A program made the translations under genes and the position numbers. From NCBI GenBank assembly GCA_905210415.1, contig CAJLWM010000047.1:1-15922 (forward strand): DNA of 15,922 bases. The letters run 5' to 3'. The notes under the pieces are model-generated. The model saw only the letters and a list, made by a program, of their open reading frames with translations. It was not told where the DNA came from and did no database searches. Shown here one piece after another: positions 1-6,842 of this stretch (its first letter is position 1; each line of letters opens with the position of its first letter). Origin of the DNA: an uncultured Prevotellaceae bacterium (GTDB lineage: Bacteria > Bacteroidota > Bacteroidia > Bacteroidales > Muribaculaceae).

Positions 1-150
1 TACCGGCGGGTGGTATCGAATGGCCATCCGAAATCATTGGCATTTGGAATTCACCGTCGTAGAAATCCAAAAAAATCTGATTAATCTGCGGGTATCCGCG
101 TGAGATAAAACCAACATCCGCGAAAAACCCACCACCATCTGCGGGGGATA
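1..150 (-). repeat. Inverted copy of a dispersed composite intergenic repeat
   Basis: Read on the minus strand, this stretch matches about 120 bp at 2026-2150 with roughly 80% identity by eye. Shared blocks in order are GCAGATGGTGGTGGGTTTTT, then a CACGC(A/G)GAT...CGCAGATTAA...CAGATTTTTT block, and CCAAATGCCAATGA. The repeat probably continues beyond the left edge of the window. It has no coding potential. The two copies bracket the lipoprotein and HAD hydrolase genes in inverted orientation. Confidence 0.8.
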
Positions 151-159
151 AAACCACAT

Positions 160-169
160 GGGGGGGGGG
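160..169. repeat. G10 homopolymer tract
   Basis: Ten consecutive G residues lie at the end of the composite repeat. They are not inside a recognisable gene. Such tracts are prone to slippage, so the length may vary between cells or be a sequencing error. Confidence 0.9.
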
Positions 170-179
170 ACGTAAAACA

Positions 180-207
180 AGGGTCTCCGATTCGCATCGA
201 TGACCCT
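180..207 (-). terminator. Stable hairpin, possible leftward terminator
   Basis: The stem AGGGTC (180-185) pairs with GACCCT (202-207). A nested CGAT/ATCG stem with a TCGC loop lies inside a 2+2 internal loop. On the minus strand it is followed by TTGTTTT, a weak T-rich tail. It sits directly after the small minus-strand ORF at 213-290, so it could end that transcript. It could equally be a structural part of the neighbouring repeat. Confidence 0.4.
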
Positions 208-212
208 CCGCT

Positions 213-290
213 TTAATCAATAAAAGATATATTTACTCTATTCTCCATATTGATTTTTTCCAAAAACAATATCTTGTTCTGCGCAATCAT
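213..290 (-). CDS. Candidate 25-aa small ORF
   Basis: This 25-codon ORF starts with ATG (290-288) and ends with TAA, and an in-frame TAG stands just upstream. The peptide begins MIAQNKILFLEKIN and resembles no family I know. Support is contextual only: a TAnnTTTG-type -7 box lies about 90 bp upstream on the same strand, and a hairpin with a T-rich tail follows the stop within 6 bp. No Shine-Dalgarno sequence is visible, which is normal for Bacteroidetes. It may instead be part of a non-coding RNA, or chance. Confidence 0.18.
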   Translation of the reverse strand: MIAQNKILFLEKINMENRVNISFID

Positions 291-380
291 CACAGACTAC
301 GTCACAACAATTAAGTTTCAAACCTCTTTATAAAGATAAAGAATTAACGCTATAAATTCTTCACTTTGCAACTTATAGTG

Positions 381-413
381 CAAATATAATTTATTTTCTT
401 AAATATTTTCCAA
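381..413 (-). promoter_or_regulatory. Possible leftward Bacteroidetes-type promoter
   Basis: The minus strand reads TATATTTG at 388-381, a match to the -7 consensus TAnnTTTG. TTG at 413-411 lies 22 bp upstream as a weak -33 element. It points toward the left edge, where the only candidate target is the small ORF and hairpin at 180-290. The surrounding DNA is AT-rich, so a chance match is possible. Confidence 0.3.
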
Positions 414-459
414 CTTTTTACAGAAAATTTTAATCCAATATATCAACTTTTTGCTACTT

Positions 460-491
460 TTTGCCAAAGTCGCCTTTTTTGTATACCTTTG
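460..491 (+). promoter_or_regulatory. Promoter of the lipoprotein-HAD operon
   Basis: TTTG at 460-463 and TACCTTTG at 484-491 are separated by 20 bp. This is a full match to the Bacteroidetes -33/-7 consensus. Transcription would start near 498, giving a leader of about 20 nt before the ATG at 517. Confidence 0.75.
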
Positions 492-516
492 GACTTAGAA
501 TAAAACACTTTGACGT

Positions 517-996
517 ATGAAAAATACATTAAAAATCATCATCGCAGCCGTGGCTCTGCTGAGCCTCTATAGCTGCAAAGAGAATTATTCAAACGGCGAA
601 AAAGTAGGCAACCTAATAGAATTCACCACCAAAGGCGTGATATGGGATTCGTGGGAGGGCCGAATGAATATGACCCAAACCGGTATGAACACCAGCGGCG
701 AACCGTTTGCCTTCAGCTTCGACAACGACCGCACCGACCAGGGCGAACTGATAGAACTGATGAAGCAAGCTCAAGTGGAGGGCTGGAAACTGAAACTGCG
801 CTACCACGAGGTGTGGGGCCTGAAAAACCTGTTCTGCAACCGTGGCGACACCGACTATTTCATCGACGAAGTGACCGTGCTCGACCGCAACTTTGCCAAA
901 CCTCTCAACAACCTCGGCAGCGGACGCGAAGGTAAAGTGGTGGACACCATCTGGGTAGTGGTGGACAAAGCTGAATTACTACGAAACAAAAAATAA
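517..996 (+). CDS. Small secreted lipoprotein of unknown function
   Basis: The 159-aa product has a lipoprotein signal peptide: MKN, a hydrophobic core at residues 6-17 and the lipobox LYSC with the lipidated cysteine at 20. It is therefore expected to be anchored in the cell envelope. The mature part contains the blocks GVIWDSWEG, MTQTGMNTSG, FSFDNDR and WKLKLRYHE. I recognise this pattern from small Bacteroidetes lipoproteins that are sometimes misannotated as 6-phosphogluconate dehydrogenase. There is no dehydrogenase motif here, and the protein is far too short for that enzyme. The start is supported by the promoter at 460-491. The HAD gene follows after 12 bp, so the two are probably cotranscribed. 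Function is unknown. Confidence 0.85.
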   Translation: MKNTLKIIIAAVALLSLYSCKENYSNGEKVGNLIEFTTKGVIWDSWEGRMNMTQTGMNTSGEPFAFSFDNDRTDQGELIELMKQAQVEGWKLKLRYHEVWGLKNLFCNRGDTDYFIDEVTVLDRNFAKPLNNLGSGREGKVVDTIWVVVDKAELLRNKK

Positions 997-1008
997 AAAT
1001 TTATCGAC

Positions 1009-1638
1009 GTGACAAAAATCAACGCAATCATAGTTGACTTCGGCAAGGTGCTGGTAGACTACGACTTCGACCAGTTTTTCGATATGCTCTGTGCCGAATA
1101 CCCTCTCAGCGACGAGGCTTTCAACGAATTTAAGACTGTAACCCTCGACGAACAGACCTATTCAAGCTTCGACCGCGAGGAAACTCCTTTCGATGAGCAA
1201 ATCAAGGCTCTGCAAGCTAAGCACCCTGCGTGCGCCGTGCTGTTTGGGGCATTCAACCATCGCTTTCAGGAGGTTATCACCGGCGAAGTGCCTGGCATGT
1301 ACGACCTGCTATCAACGCTCAAGCGCAACGGATATCCCGTGTACGGACTAAGCAACTGGTCGAGCAAGGTGTATGAGACGATGCAAAATTTTCCACACAT
1401 CTTCTCTCTGCTCGACGACAGGGTTCTATCGTGCGAAGAGCATCTGCTGAAACCCGAAGCTGACATTTACCTGCGTGCCCTGGAGCGCTTCGGGCTGAAA
1501 GCCGAGGAATGCGTGTTTGTCGACGACAAGCAAGCCAACATCGACGGTTGCCGCGCCGTGGGCATCGACGGCATTCTCTTCAAAGGCACCGACGACCTGC
1601 GCAAAGAATTGCTCAAACGCGGCATCAACGCCCAATAA
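1009..1638 (+). CDS. HAD-family phosphatase (YihX-like, HAD-IA)
   Basis: This 209-aa cytoplasmic hydrolase carries all four haloacid dehalogenase motifs. Motif I is VDFGKVLVDYD with the nucleophile Asp10; a Gly stands at +2, as in YihX-type proteins (DLGNV). Motif II is GLSNWS (Ser115-Asn116), motif III is Lys148 in LLKPEADIY, and motif IV is FVDDKQANIDG (Asp172-Asp173). Residues 15-85 form a small helical cap. YihX of E. coli dephosphorylates alpha-glucose-1-phosphate, but the substrate cannot be read from the sequence here. The start codon is GTG, 12 bp after the lipoprotein stop, and no better in-frame start precedes motif I. The gene is probably cotranscribed with the lipoprotein gene. 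No obvious terminator follows; repeat DNA begins within about 50 bp. Confidence 0.9.
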   Translation: MTKINAIIVDFGKVLVDYDFDQFFDMLCAEYPLSDEAFNEFKTVTLDEQTYSSFDREETPFDEQIKALQAKHPACAVLFGAFNHRFQEVITGEVPGMYDLLSTLKRNGYPVYGLSNWSSKVYETMQNFPHIFSLLDDRVLSCEEHLLKPEADIYLRALERFGLKAEECVFVDDKQANIDGCRAVGIDGILFKGTDDLRKELLKRGINAQ

Positions 1639-1687
1639 CCCGCTGCCGGTTTTGCTTCGGATTTCGCGCCGATGGGTAATCTAATTT

Positions 1688-1716
1688 CACGCAGATTCCG
1701 CAGATTGAACAGATCT
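1688..1716 (+). repeat. Single unit of the CGCAGATT-type repeat
   Basis: The segment reads CACGCAGATTCCGCAGATTG followed by AACAGATCT. It matches the core unit found at 2070-2098 on this strand, and at 2178-2150 and 104-74 on the minus strand. It marks the start of the non-coding repeat block behind the HAD gene. Confidence 0.75.
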
Positions 1717-1737
1717 TGCGATGATAACCGATAAAAC

Positions 1738-2000
1738 AACGTCGGAGACGTTGCAATATATTTAGCATCAAACTTATGGAGCGAAGCGGAATTGTTTGAT
1801 GTACGCTATGCCCCAACACCACAGCCTCGGAGAGGCTGATAGTCACCATAATATGATTGGCGCCTAGGACGCGTACCTTCGGCACGCAGGATAGTGAGGG
1901 CGGTTACCGAGCTGTCCGCCAGCAGACTCGCTGCGCTCGCTAGCAAGCGGTTATTTCACCCTTCGGGTTTAAGACGAGCGGCTTCACCGCTCTCGCTGAT
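1738..2000. repeat. Array of short hairpins in intergenic DNA
   Basis: At least five inverted repeats are packed into about 260 bp. They are AACGTC-GGA-GACGTT (1738-1752), CATCAAAC with GTTTGATG (1766-1773 and 1794-1801), AGCCTC-GGA-GAGGCT (1823-1837), GCGTaCC-TTC-GGcACGC (about 1871-1887) and GAGCGG-CTTCA-CCGCTC near 1977-1993. ACCC-TTC-GGGT adds another small stem near 1958. GGA and TTC (complements of related loops) recur as triloops. The short ORFs crossing it (for example 1894-2091) carry no recognisable domain, and I regard the block as non-coding. It may be a dispersed repeat family acting at the RNA level, but no function can be assigned. Confidence 0.65.
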
Positions 2001-2011
2001 GTCGTCATATA

Positions 2012-2275
2012 TTCGGTGGTGGGTTTCCCGCAGATGGTGGTGGGTTTTTCGCGGATGGTGGTATTTTTTCACGCAGATGGGCGCAGATTAAGCAGATTTT
2101 TTGGAATTTCGACGACGATGGATCCCAAATGCCAATGACTTCGGTTATCCTCTGCCCAATCTGCGGAATCTGTGTGAGCAAAACCATCCGCCTGCGTGAT
2201 ACAAAAACACTCACAAAAATCACCATCCGCGGGAAACGCATCACCATCCGTGGAAAACGAGTCCGTACCCGAATG
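2012..2275 (+). repeat. Composite dispersed repeat with inverted symmetry
   Basis: The left arm has three units of about 21 bp: GGTGGTGGGTTTCCCGCAGA, GGTGGTGGGTTTTTCGCGGA and GGTGGTATTTTTTCACGCAG. The core unit (2070-2098) and a similar unit in opposite orientation (2150-2178) face each other. The right arm has ACCATCCGC and CACCATCCG units on the other strand, ending near 2265. The element is thus an imperfect palindrome of tandem units. About 120 bp of it recurs inverted at 1-150. It lies between the HAD hydrolase and the next promoter and has no coding potential. Confidence 0.75.
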
Positions 2276-2323
2276 GCGATAACACATTAAAGTGCATATT
2301 TTGCTTGTTTTTTAATAAGTAGA

Positions 2324-2353
2324 TTTGGTTTTACCATACTTTTTGTACTTTTG
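2324..2353 (+). promoter_or_regulatory. Promoter of the LtaS-like/carbonic anhydrase operon
   Basis: TTTG at 2324-2327 and TACTTTTG at 2346-2353 are separated by 18 bp. This matches the Bacteroidetes consensus with slightly short spacing. Transcription would start near 2360, so the upstream TTG at 2366 is a poor start candidate and ATG at 2375 is preferred. Confidence 0.7.
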
Positions 2354-2374
2354 TAGGCGTAAAAATTGTTCATC

Positions 2375-4210
2375 ATGAAACAGGTAAAGACATTAATCAC
2401 CACATATTGCACTATCCTATTGGCTTTTGTGCTACAAAAACCGCTATTTCTGATTATCCAACAGGCCATGTGCCCATCACAGCAGTGTGGCTTCTGGAGC
2501 AACATTTCTGCCGTGGTTTGGCACGGGCTCACACTCGACATTTCTATGGCTGGCTACCTAAGCATAGTGCCCTGCCTGACAATGATAGCAAGCATCTGGG
2601 TGAACGGCAAGATTACGCAGCGCATTCTGAACGGCTATTTCTGGGTGGCTGCGGCACTCATCGCTTGTTCGTTTGTTCTGAACATGGCCCTCTACCCATT
2701 TTGGAACTACCCACTCGACAGCACACCGCTATTCTACTTCTTCACATCGCCAGCTGATGCCTTCGCCAGCACCAGCGTGTGGTTTAGCGCATTCGGCATT
2801 CTGCTTGCAGCAATACTCACCGTGGCAATATGGTATGCCTTGCGCACCAAGCAACGCCTCTGGACATGCCATCGCATCGGCACCCTCGCAGCCATGATTA
2901 TATCGGCAGCAGCAATGTTTCTTGCCATACGCGGAGGTTTGACGGTGTCTACCGCCAACACCGGCAAAGCATATTACAGCCAAAACGCGTTTCTCAATCA
3001 CGCCGCCGTGAATCCGCTATTCAGCCTTATGGAATCGCTTTCTCACCAAGAGGATTTCGGCACGCAATATCGCTATATGCCCGATGAAAAAGCCACCAAG
3101 ACGTTTGAGGCAATGATTAGCCAAAGCGACGACGACACCACGCCTCTGCTATCGCCCGAAGCCATAGCCAACGGTGCCCCCGACATACTGATAGTGATAA
3201 TGGAAAGCTTCGCCAACGACCTACTGCCATCTATTGGCACGCAAGGCGACGTAGCTGTCAACCTCGACTCCATAGCGCAAAGCAGCATCTCCTTCACCCG
3301 CTTCTTTGCCAACAGTTTCCGCACCGACCGCGGCCTGGTGTCGATACTCAGCGGCTATCCAGCACAGCCCACCCATTCAATCATGAAATATCCAGCCAAA
3401 TCGGCACATCTGCCCTCGCTGGCGCGATCGCTCGCCGAGGCTAAGCACTACACAAGCACCTACTTCTACGGCGGCGATGTGGATTTTGCCAACCAGCGTT
3501 CGTGGCTTGTGTCGCAAGGCTATCAGCACATCATCTCTGATGCCGACTTCCCCATTAAAGACAAACTCAGCAAATGGGGCGTGCCCGACCACATCGTGGC
3601 GCAGCGCCTGCTTGCCGACATCAAATCGCCCTCAAGCAAGGCTCCGCACCTGAGAGTGTTTCAGACCTCATCGAGCCACGAACCATTTGATGTGCCATAC
3701 AAACGCCTTGCCGATAAACGCCTCAACGCATTTGCCTACACCGACAGCTTGATAGGCAACCTGATGCGCCAATATGCCCAACTGCCATCGTGGCGCAACA
3801 CGCTGGTAGTGCTGGTGCCCGACCACGTGGGCGCATACACCGAACACCTCGACAACTTCACGCGCAAGCGCTACGAGATACCGCTCATCATCACCGGCGG
3901 CGCTATAGCCCGACCGATGAAAATAGACGCCATCGGGTCGCAACACGACATCGCAGCCACTCTGCTCGGCCAATTAGGCATCAAGCACAACGACTTCACA
4001 TTCAGCAAGAACCTGATGAGCAAGTCAACGCCGAAGTTTGCATTCTTCACCGTGCCCGACGCCTTCGGCATTGTCACCGACAGCGCCACCGTGATATTCG
4101 ACAACAAGATGAAGCAAGCCGTATTCACCCAAGGGGGTGACACCAAGCAATGCACCGAATGCGGCAAAGCATACCTACAGAAACTATATGACGATTTAGA
4201 CAAATTATGA
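2375..4210 (+). CDS. LtaS/MdoB-like membrane sulfatase-fold phosphotransferase
   Basis: The 611-aa protein has about five N-terminal membrane helices (to roughly residue 187) and a large extracytoplasmic domain of the alkaline phosphatase/sulfatase fold. Lipoteichoic acid synthase-type active-site motifs are present: IVIMESFAND (metal ligand Glu277), SFRTDRGLVSILSGYP (nucleophile Thr317), TYFYGGDVDF, QTSSSHEPF (His435) and VPDHVG (Asp483-His484). Family members move phosphoglycerol or phosphoethanolamine onto glycans or lipids at the outer face of the inner membrane. Gram-negative Bacteroidales make no lipoteichoic acid, so the acceptor is unknown. The TTG at 2366 lies too close to the promoter to be likely; ATG at 2375 was chosen. 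The stop overlaps the ATG of the carbonic anhydrase gene (ATGA), which suggests translational coupling. A CTECGK segment near the C terminus is unusual but unexplained. Confidence 0.88.
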   Translation: MKQVKTLITTYCTILLAFVLQKPLFLIIQQAMCPSQQCGFWSNISAVVWHGLTLDISMAGYLSIVPCLTMIASIWVNGKITQRILNGYFWVAAALIACSFVLNMALYPFWNYPLDSTPLFYFFTSPADAFASTSVWFSAFGILLAAILTVAIWYALRTKQRLWTCHRIGTLAAMIISAAAMFLAIRGGLTVSTANTGKAYYSQNAFLNHAAVNPLFSLMESLSHQEDFGTQYRYMPDEKATKTFEAMISQSDDDTTPLLSPEAIANGAPDILIVIMESFANDLLPSIGTQGDVAVNLDSIAQSSISFTRFFANSFRTDRGLVSILSGYPAQPTHSIMKYPAKSAHLPSLARSLAEAKHYTSTYFYGGDVDFANQRSWLVSQGYQHIISDADFPIKDKLSKWGVPDHIVAQRLLADIKSPSSKAPHLRVFQTSSSHEPFDVPYKRLADKRLNAFAYTDSLIGNLMRQYAQLPSWRNTLVVLVPDHVGAYTEHLDNFTRKRYEIPLIITGGAIARPMKIDAIGSQHDIAATLLGQLGIKHNDFTFSKNLMSKSTPKFAFFTVPDAFGIVTDSATVIFDNKMKQAVFTQGGDTKQCTECGKAYLQKLYDDLDKL

Positions 4211-4749
4211 TAAAGGAAATACTTGAATACAACCGCAACTTTGTTGCCAACAAAGAATACGAGCCATACCAGACCACAAAATATCCCGACAAAAAGATAG
4301 CAATAGTGAGTTGTATGGACACCCGACTCACCAAACTGCTCCCCGCAGCACTCGGTCTGCGCAACGGCGACGTGAAAATCATAAAGAATGCCGGAGGCGT
4401 AATCACCAACCCATTCGACAGCACCATGCGCAGCCTGCTGGTGAGCGTATATGAGCTTGGCGTGGAAGAGATAATGGTGATTGGCCACACCGACTGCGGC
4501 GTGCAGGGTATGGACGGCGAGGAAATGCTCCACCTGATGCGCCAACGCGGCATCGACGAGGAACACATATCGCTGATGAAGCACTGTGGAATCAATCTGG
4601 AGGAATGGCTACACGGATTTGACAATGTGCATGATGCCATACTCGAAACCGTAGATCTGGTGCGCAACCATCCACTTATGCCTCACGACGTGACCGTGAA
4701 AGGCTACATTATGGACTCCAGCACCGGCCTGCTCAGCGATGCACAATAA
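4207..4749 (+). CDS. Beta-class carbonic anhydrase
   Basis: This 180-aa cytoplasmic enzyme interconverts CO2 and bicarbonate using zinc. The beta-class ligands are present: Cys36 in SCMDTR (with Asp38 and Arg40 as the catalytic dyad) and His94 and Cys97 in GHTDCG. The NAGG motif at 61-64 is also intact. The length fits the short beta-carbonic anhydrases of bacteria. The gene starts inside the stop region of the LtaS-like gene (ATGA overlap) and has no promoter of its own. It is convergent with the metal exporter gene, with only 25 bp between the stops and no visible terminator. Confidence 0.95.
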   Translation: MIKEILEYNRNFVANKEYEPYQTTKYPDKKIAIVSCMDTRLTKLLPAALGLRNGDVKIIKNAGGVITNPFDSTMRSLLVSVYELGVEEIMVIGHTDCGVQGMDGEEMLHLMRQRGIDEEHISLMKHCGINLEEWLHGFDNVHDAILETVDLVRNHPLMPHDVTVKGYIMDSSTGLLSDAQ

Positions 4750-4774
4750 CGCGCCCCAACTCTCAAAACAGGTA

Positions 4775-5665
4775 TTACTTTGTAGGCTCTAAGTGCAGCA
4801 TGATGTGCGTGGAGTCGCCATACTCCTTGCGCAGATTGCGCTCCACCTCGCTGGCGCGGCTATGAGCCTCGGCGAGAGGCATTTCGCCCGGCAGACGAAG
4901 GTGCATCTCTATGGCAATGACGCCACCTATGCGGCGTGTGTAAAGGTGATGAATATCTTTCACGTCGCGAGTGCGATAGACAATCTCGCGTATATGGTTT
5001 TCGGTTTCTCTCGGGAGTCGCTCCTCAAGCAGTTCGCCCGACGATTTGCGTATCAGTGCGAAAGCCGTCTTGATTATAAACACGCTAACCACCACAGCGG
5101 CAATCGGGTCGAGCACAGCCCACTCGCTGCCAAGCAGCACAGCGCCACCGATGCCGATGGCTGTGCCAATCGACGACATGGCATCACTGCGATGATGCCA
5201 CGCATTAGCTTCGAGCGCCGACGACTGCACCTCATCGGCCACCTTGCGTGTGATGCGAAACACCCACTCCTTCGATGCTATACTCACAATGGCTGCCACA
5301 AGAGCTATAACGCCCGGCGACTGCAACTGCTCGCCACAAGCAAAGGCGTAGATTTTCGTCAAGCCTCCCCAACCGAGCATAATGGCCACAACCAGCAGAG
5401 CCACACCGATAATCGACGTTGCTATGGTCTCGTATTTGCCATGACCATAGGCATGATCCTCATCGGCAGGCTTATTGCTCAACCGCACGAAAATCAGCAC
5501 TATCACATCGGTCACAAAGTCGCTCAACGAGTGCACGGCATCTGCCACCATAGCAGCAGAATGGCCCATAATACCAGCCATAAACTTTGCCACAAGCAGA
5601 AGTGCATTGACTACACCTCCAAGCAACGTCACACGATAAATGCGCTTGCTTCTGATATCTGACAT
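4775..5665 (-). CDS. Cation diffusion facilitator (zinc/iron-type exporter)
   Basis: The 296-aa protein is a six-helix CDF transporter that exports divalent metal from the cytoplasm in exchange for protons. The transport site is His45-Asp49 in VHSLSD (TM2) and His157-Asp161 in HHRSD (TM5). This HDHD arrangement is usual for zinc carriers, whereas E. coli YiiP has DDHD. The DHAYGHGKYE segment (70-79) after TM2 is also a family signature. The C-terminal cytoplasmic domain (about 210-296) contains further histidines (HH at 239-240, H287, H291) that may bind metal. It is the last gene of a minus-strand operon, 14 bp after the unknown membrane protein gene, and has an unusually strong Shine-Dalgarno sequence for Bacteroidetes. 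Metal specificity is inferred only. Confidence 0.92.
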   Translation of the reverse strand: MSDIRSKRIYRVTLLGGVVNALLLVAKFMAGIMGHSAAMVADAVHSLSDFVTDVIVLIFVRLSNKPADEDHAYGHGKYETIATSIIGVALLVVAIMLGWGGLTKIYAFACGEQLQSPGVIALVAAIVSIASKEWVFRITRKVADEVQSSALEANAWHHRSDAMSSIGTAIGIGGAVLLGSEWAVLDPIAAVVVSVFIIKTAFALIRKSSGELLEERLPRETENHIREIVYRTRDVKDIHHLYTRRIGGVIAIEMHLRLPGEMPLAEAHSRASEVERNLRKEYGDSTHIMLHLEPTK

Positions 5666-5674
5666 TATTTATAC

Positions 5675-5681
5675 ACCTCCT
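5675..5681 (-). promoter_or_regulatory. Strong Shine-Dalgarno sequence of the CDF gene
   Basis: The minus strand reads AGGAGGT nine bases before the ATG at 5665. It overlaps the stop codon (5682-5680) of the upstream gene. This supports the chosen start and suggests that translation of this gene could depend on ribosomes ending upstream. Other genes in the window lack such a site. Confidence 0.75.
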
Positions 5682-6819
5682 ATTTCCAAATAAACACCAT
5701 ACCCGAGCGAGGATATATAGCTTTATCCGACGAGAACGATATCGAACGGCTTCTAACCTCTATCTCATCGTTTTTGAAATTTCTTAGTTCGCTTTCGATA
5801 GGCGTATACGACGACAGGAATGTCTGATAACGCACATCTTTAGCCACATCTCCCACCACATTATTGAAGTCGATAGAGAAATTGGTGCGACCGATGGTAG
5901 GTTCAGAAAACACGCAATAGAAGTGGCTGCTCTTCTGCATCGGATAGCGACACTTCATATAGGCGCGATATTGACACAACTCGCCTCCGCTGAGATAGCG
6001 CACATACTTCTTCGGCAAATCATAACGTATGATAAAATACCTGCACATGTCGTCAACATCGATATGTATATCCGACATTGGGATAGGTTCCTTGGCATTA
6101 CCCGGCAGATTCTGGTTTTTCACGCCCAAACTGAAATCGAGCATCTTGCAGATTTTGCGCGTCATATCTGTTGGGTCATCGCTATGAAGCAACACATCCT
6201 TAATCTGAGCGACAAACTCATCGTCGGTCAGTTCCTCGCGATAGAAAAACGAGGTGTCGTTGAGCTTATCATCAAGAATGCCGTTGTCTAAGGCAAACAA
6301 GCATCTCACCTGAAAATCCACACAACCGTTGGTGAAAAACATGCGGGTGTATTTGATTTCCTGCGACACTTCTATTCTGTCGTCGCCGCCACGCAACTCA
6401 TCCAGATCCACATCGTAGCAGAAGTCCTGGCGGAATGTTGACATACTGTTGATAAGTCCCATCAGCGACTTGTCGATGCCCTGCCCCTTTGGATAGAGAG
6501 CGCCAAGGCAATTGTCGATGATATCCTTGTTGTCCTTATGGCTATAGTGAGTCACAAGTGAATCGTCCTTCACAAGAATCAACTCCTTCACCAAGTCTTT
6601 TATCACGCCATCTGACTCCTTTTTGTTGTAAAGGTCAACAATCAGCACTGTGATGATGGTAGTGGCAAGCGAGAAAGTGACGTCGAAAAGTATCTCGACA
6701 GTGCCCTTCTGCGGATGGCAGAAATATGTCATCACCGCCACCACAACCAGCAGAATCATCATCCACAACAAATATCGTTCACGGCGCAAAGCGCTATCCA
6801 ATCTATCTCTAAAGTTCAT
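5680..6819 (-). CDS. Unknown two-TM membrane protein with large soluble domain
   Basis: I do not recognise the family of this 379-aa protein. Residues 1-15 are charged (RDRLDSALRRER). Two membrane helices follow at about 17-35 (LLWMMILLVVVAVMTYF) and 45-63 (LFDVTFSLATTIITVLIV). The remaining 310 residues are soluble and rich in charged residues and aspartate, with no signal peptide and no catalytic motif that I can see. With a short loop between the helices, the large domain should face the cytoplasm. It lies between the VanX-like dipeptidase gene (23 bp upstream) and the CDF gene (14 bp downstream), clearly in one operon. It could be a sensor or scaffold linked to envelope or metal stress, but that is only a guess from position. 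Confidence 0.75.
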   Translation of the reverse strand: MNFRDRLDSALRRERYLLWMMILLVVVAVMTYFCHPQKGTVEILFDVTFSLATTIITVLIVDLYNKKESDGVIKDLVKELILVKDDSLVTHYSHKDNKDIIDNCLGALYPKGQGIDKSLMGLINSMSTFRQDFCYDVDLDELRGGDDRIEVSQEIKYTRMFFTNGCVDFQVRCLFALDNGILDDKLNDTSFFYREELTDDEFVAQIKDVLLHSDDPTDMTRKICKMLDFSLGVKNQNLPGNAKEPIPMSDIHIDVDDMCRYFIIRYDLPKKYVRYLSGGELCQYRAYMKCRYPMQKSSHFYCVFSEPTIGRTNFSIDFNNVVGDVAKDVRYQTFLSSYTPIESELRNFKNDEIEVRSRSISFSSDKAIYPRSGMVFIWK

Positions 6820-6842
6820 AAATATCTCTCTTATATGGGGAA

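Noticed and set aside
1894..2091. 65-aa ORF across the hairpin array
   Set aside because: It is low-complexity, rich in Arg, Ser and Trp, lies wholly within repeat DNA, and has no promoter. I treat it as chance.
1738..2275. Possible CRISPR array
   Set aside because: Repeats are irregular in length and orientation, there are no uniform spacers and no cas genes nearby.
2366..2374. Upstream TTG start for the LtaS-like gene
   Set aside because: It is only about 6 bp after the predicted transcription start; ATG at 2375 follows three codons later.
3871..4667. Long minus-strand ORFs opposite the LtaS-like and carbonic anhydrase genes
   Set aside because: They are antisense shadows; the plus-strand frames carry complete catalytic motifs.
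4793..5662. 289-aa plus-strand ORF opposite the CDF gene
   Set aside because: Its composition is His/Arg-rich and featureless, whereas the opposite strand has intact CDF metal-site motifs.
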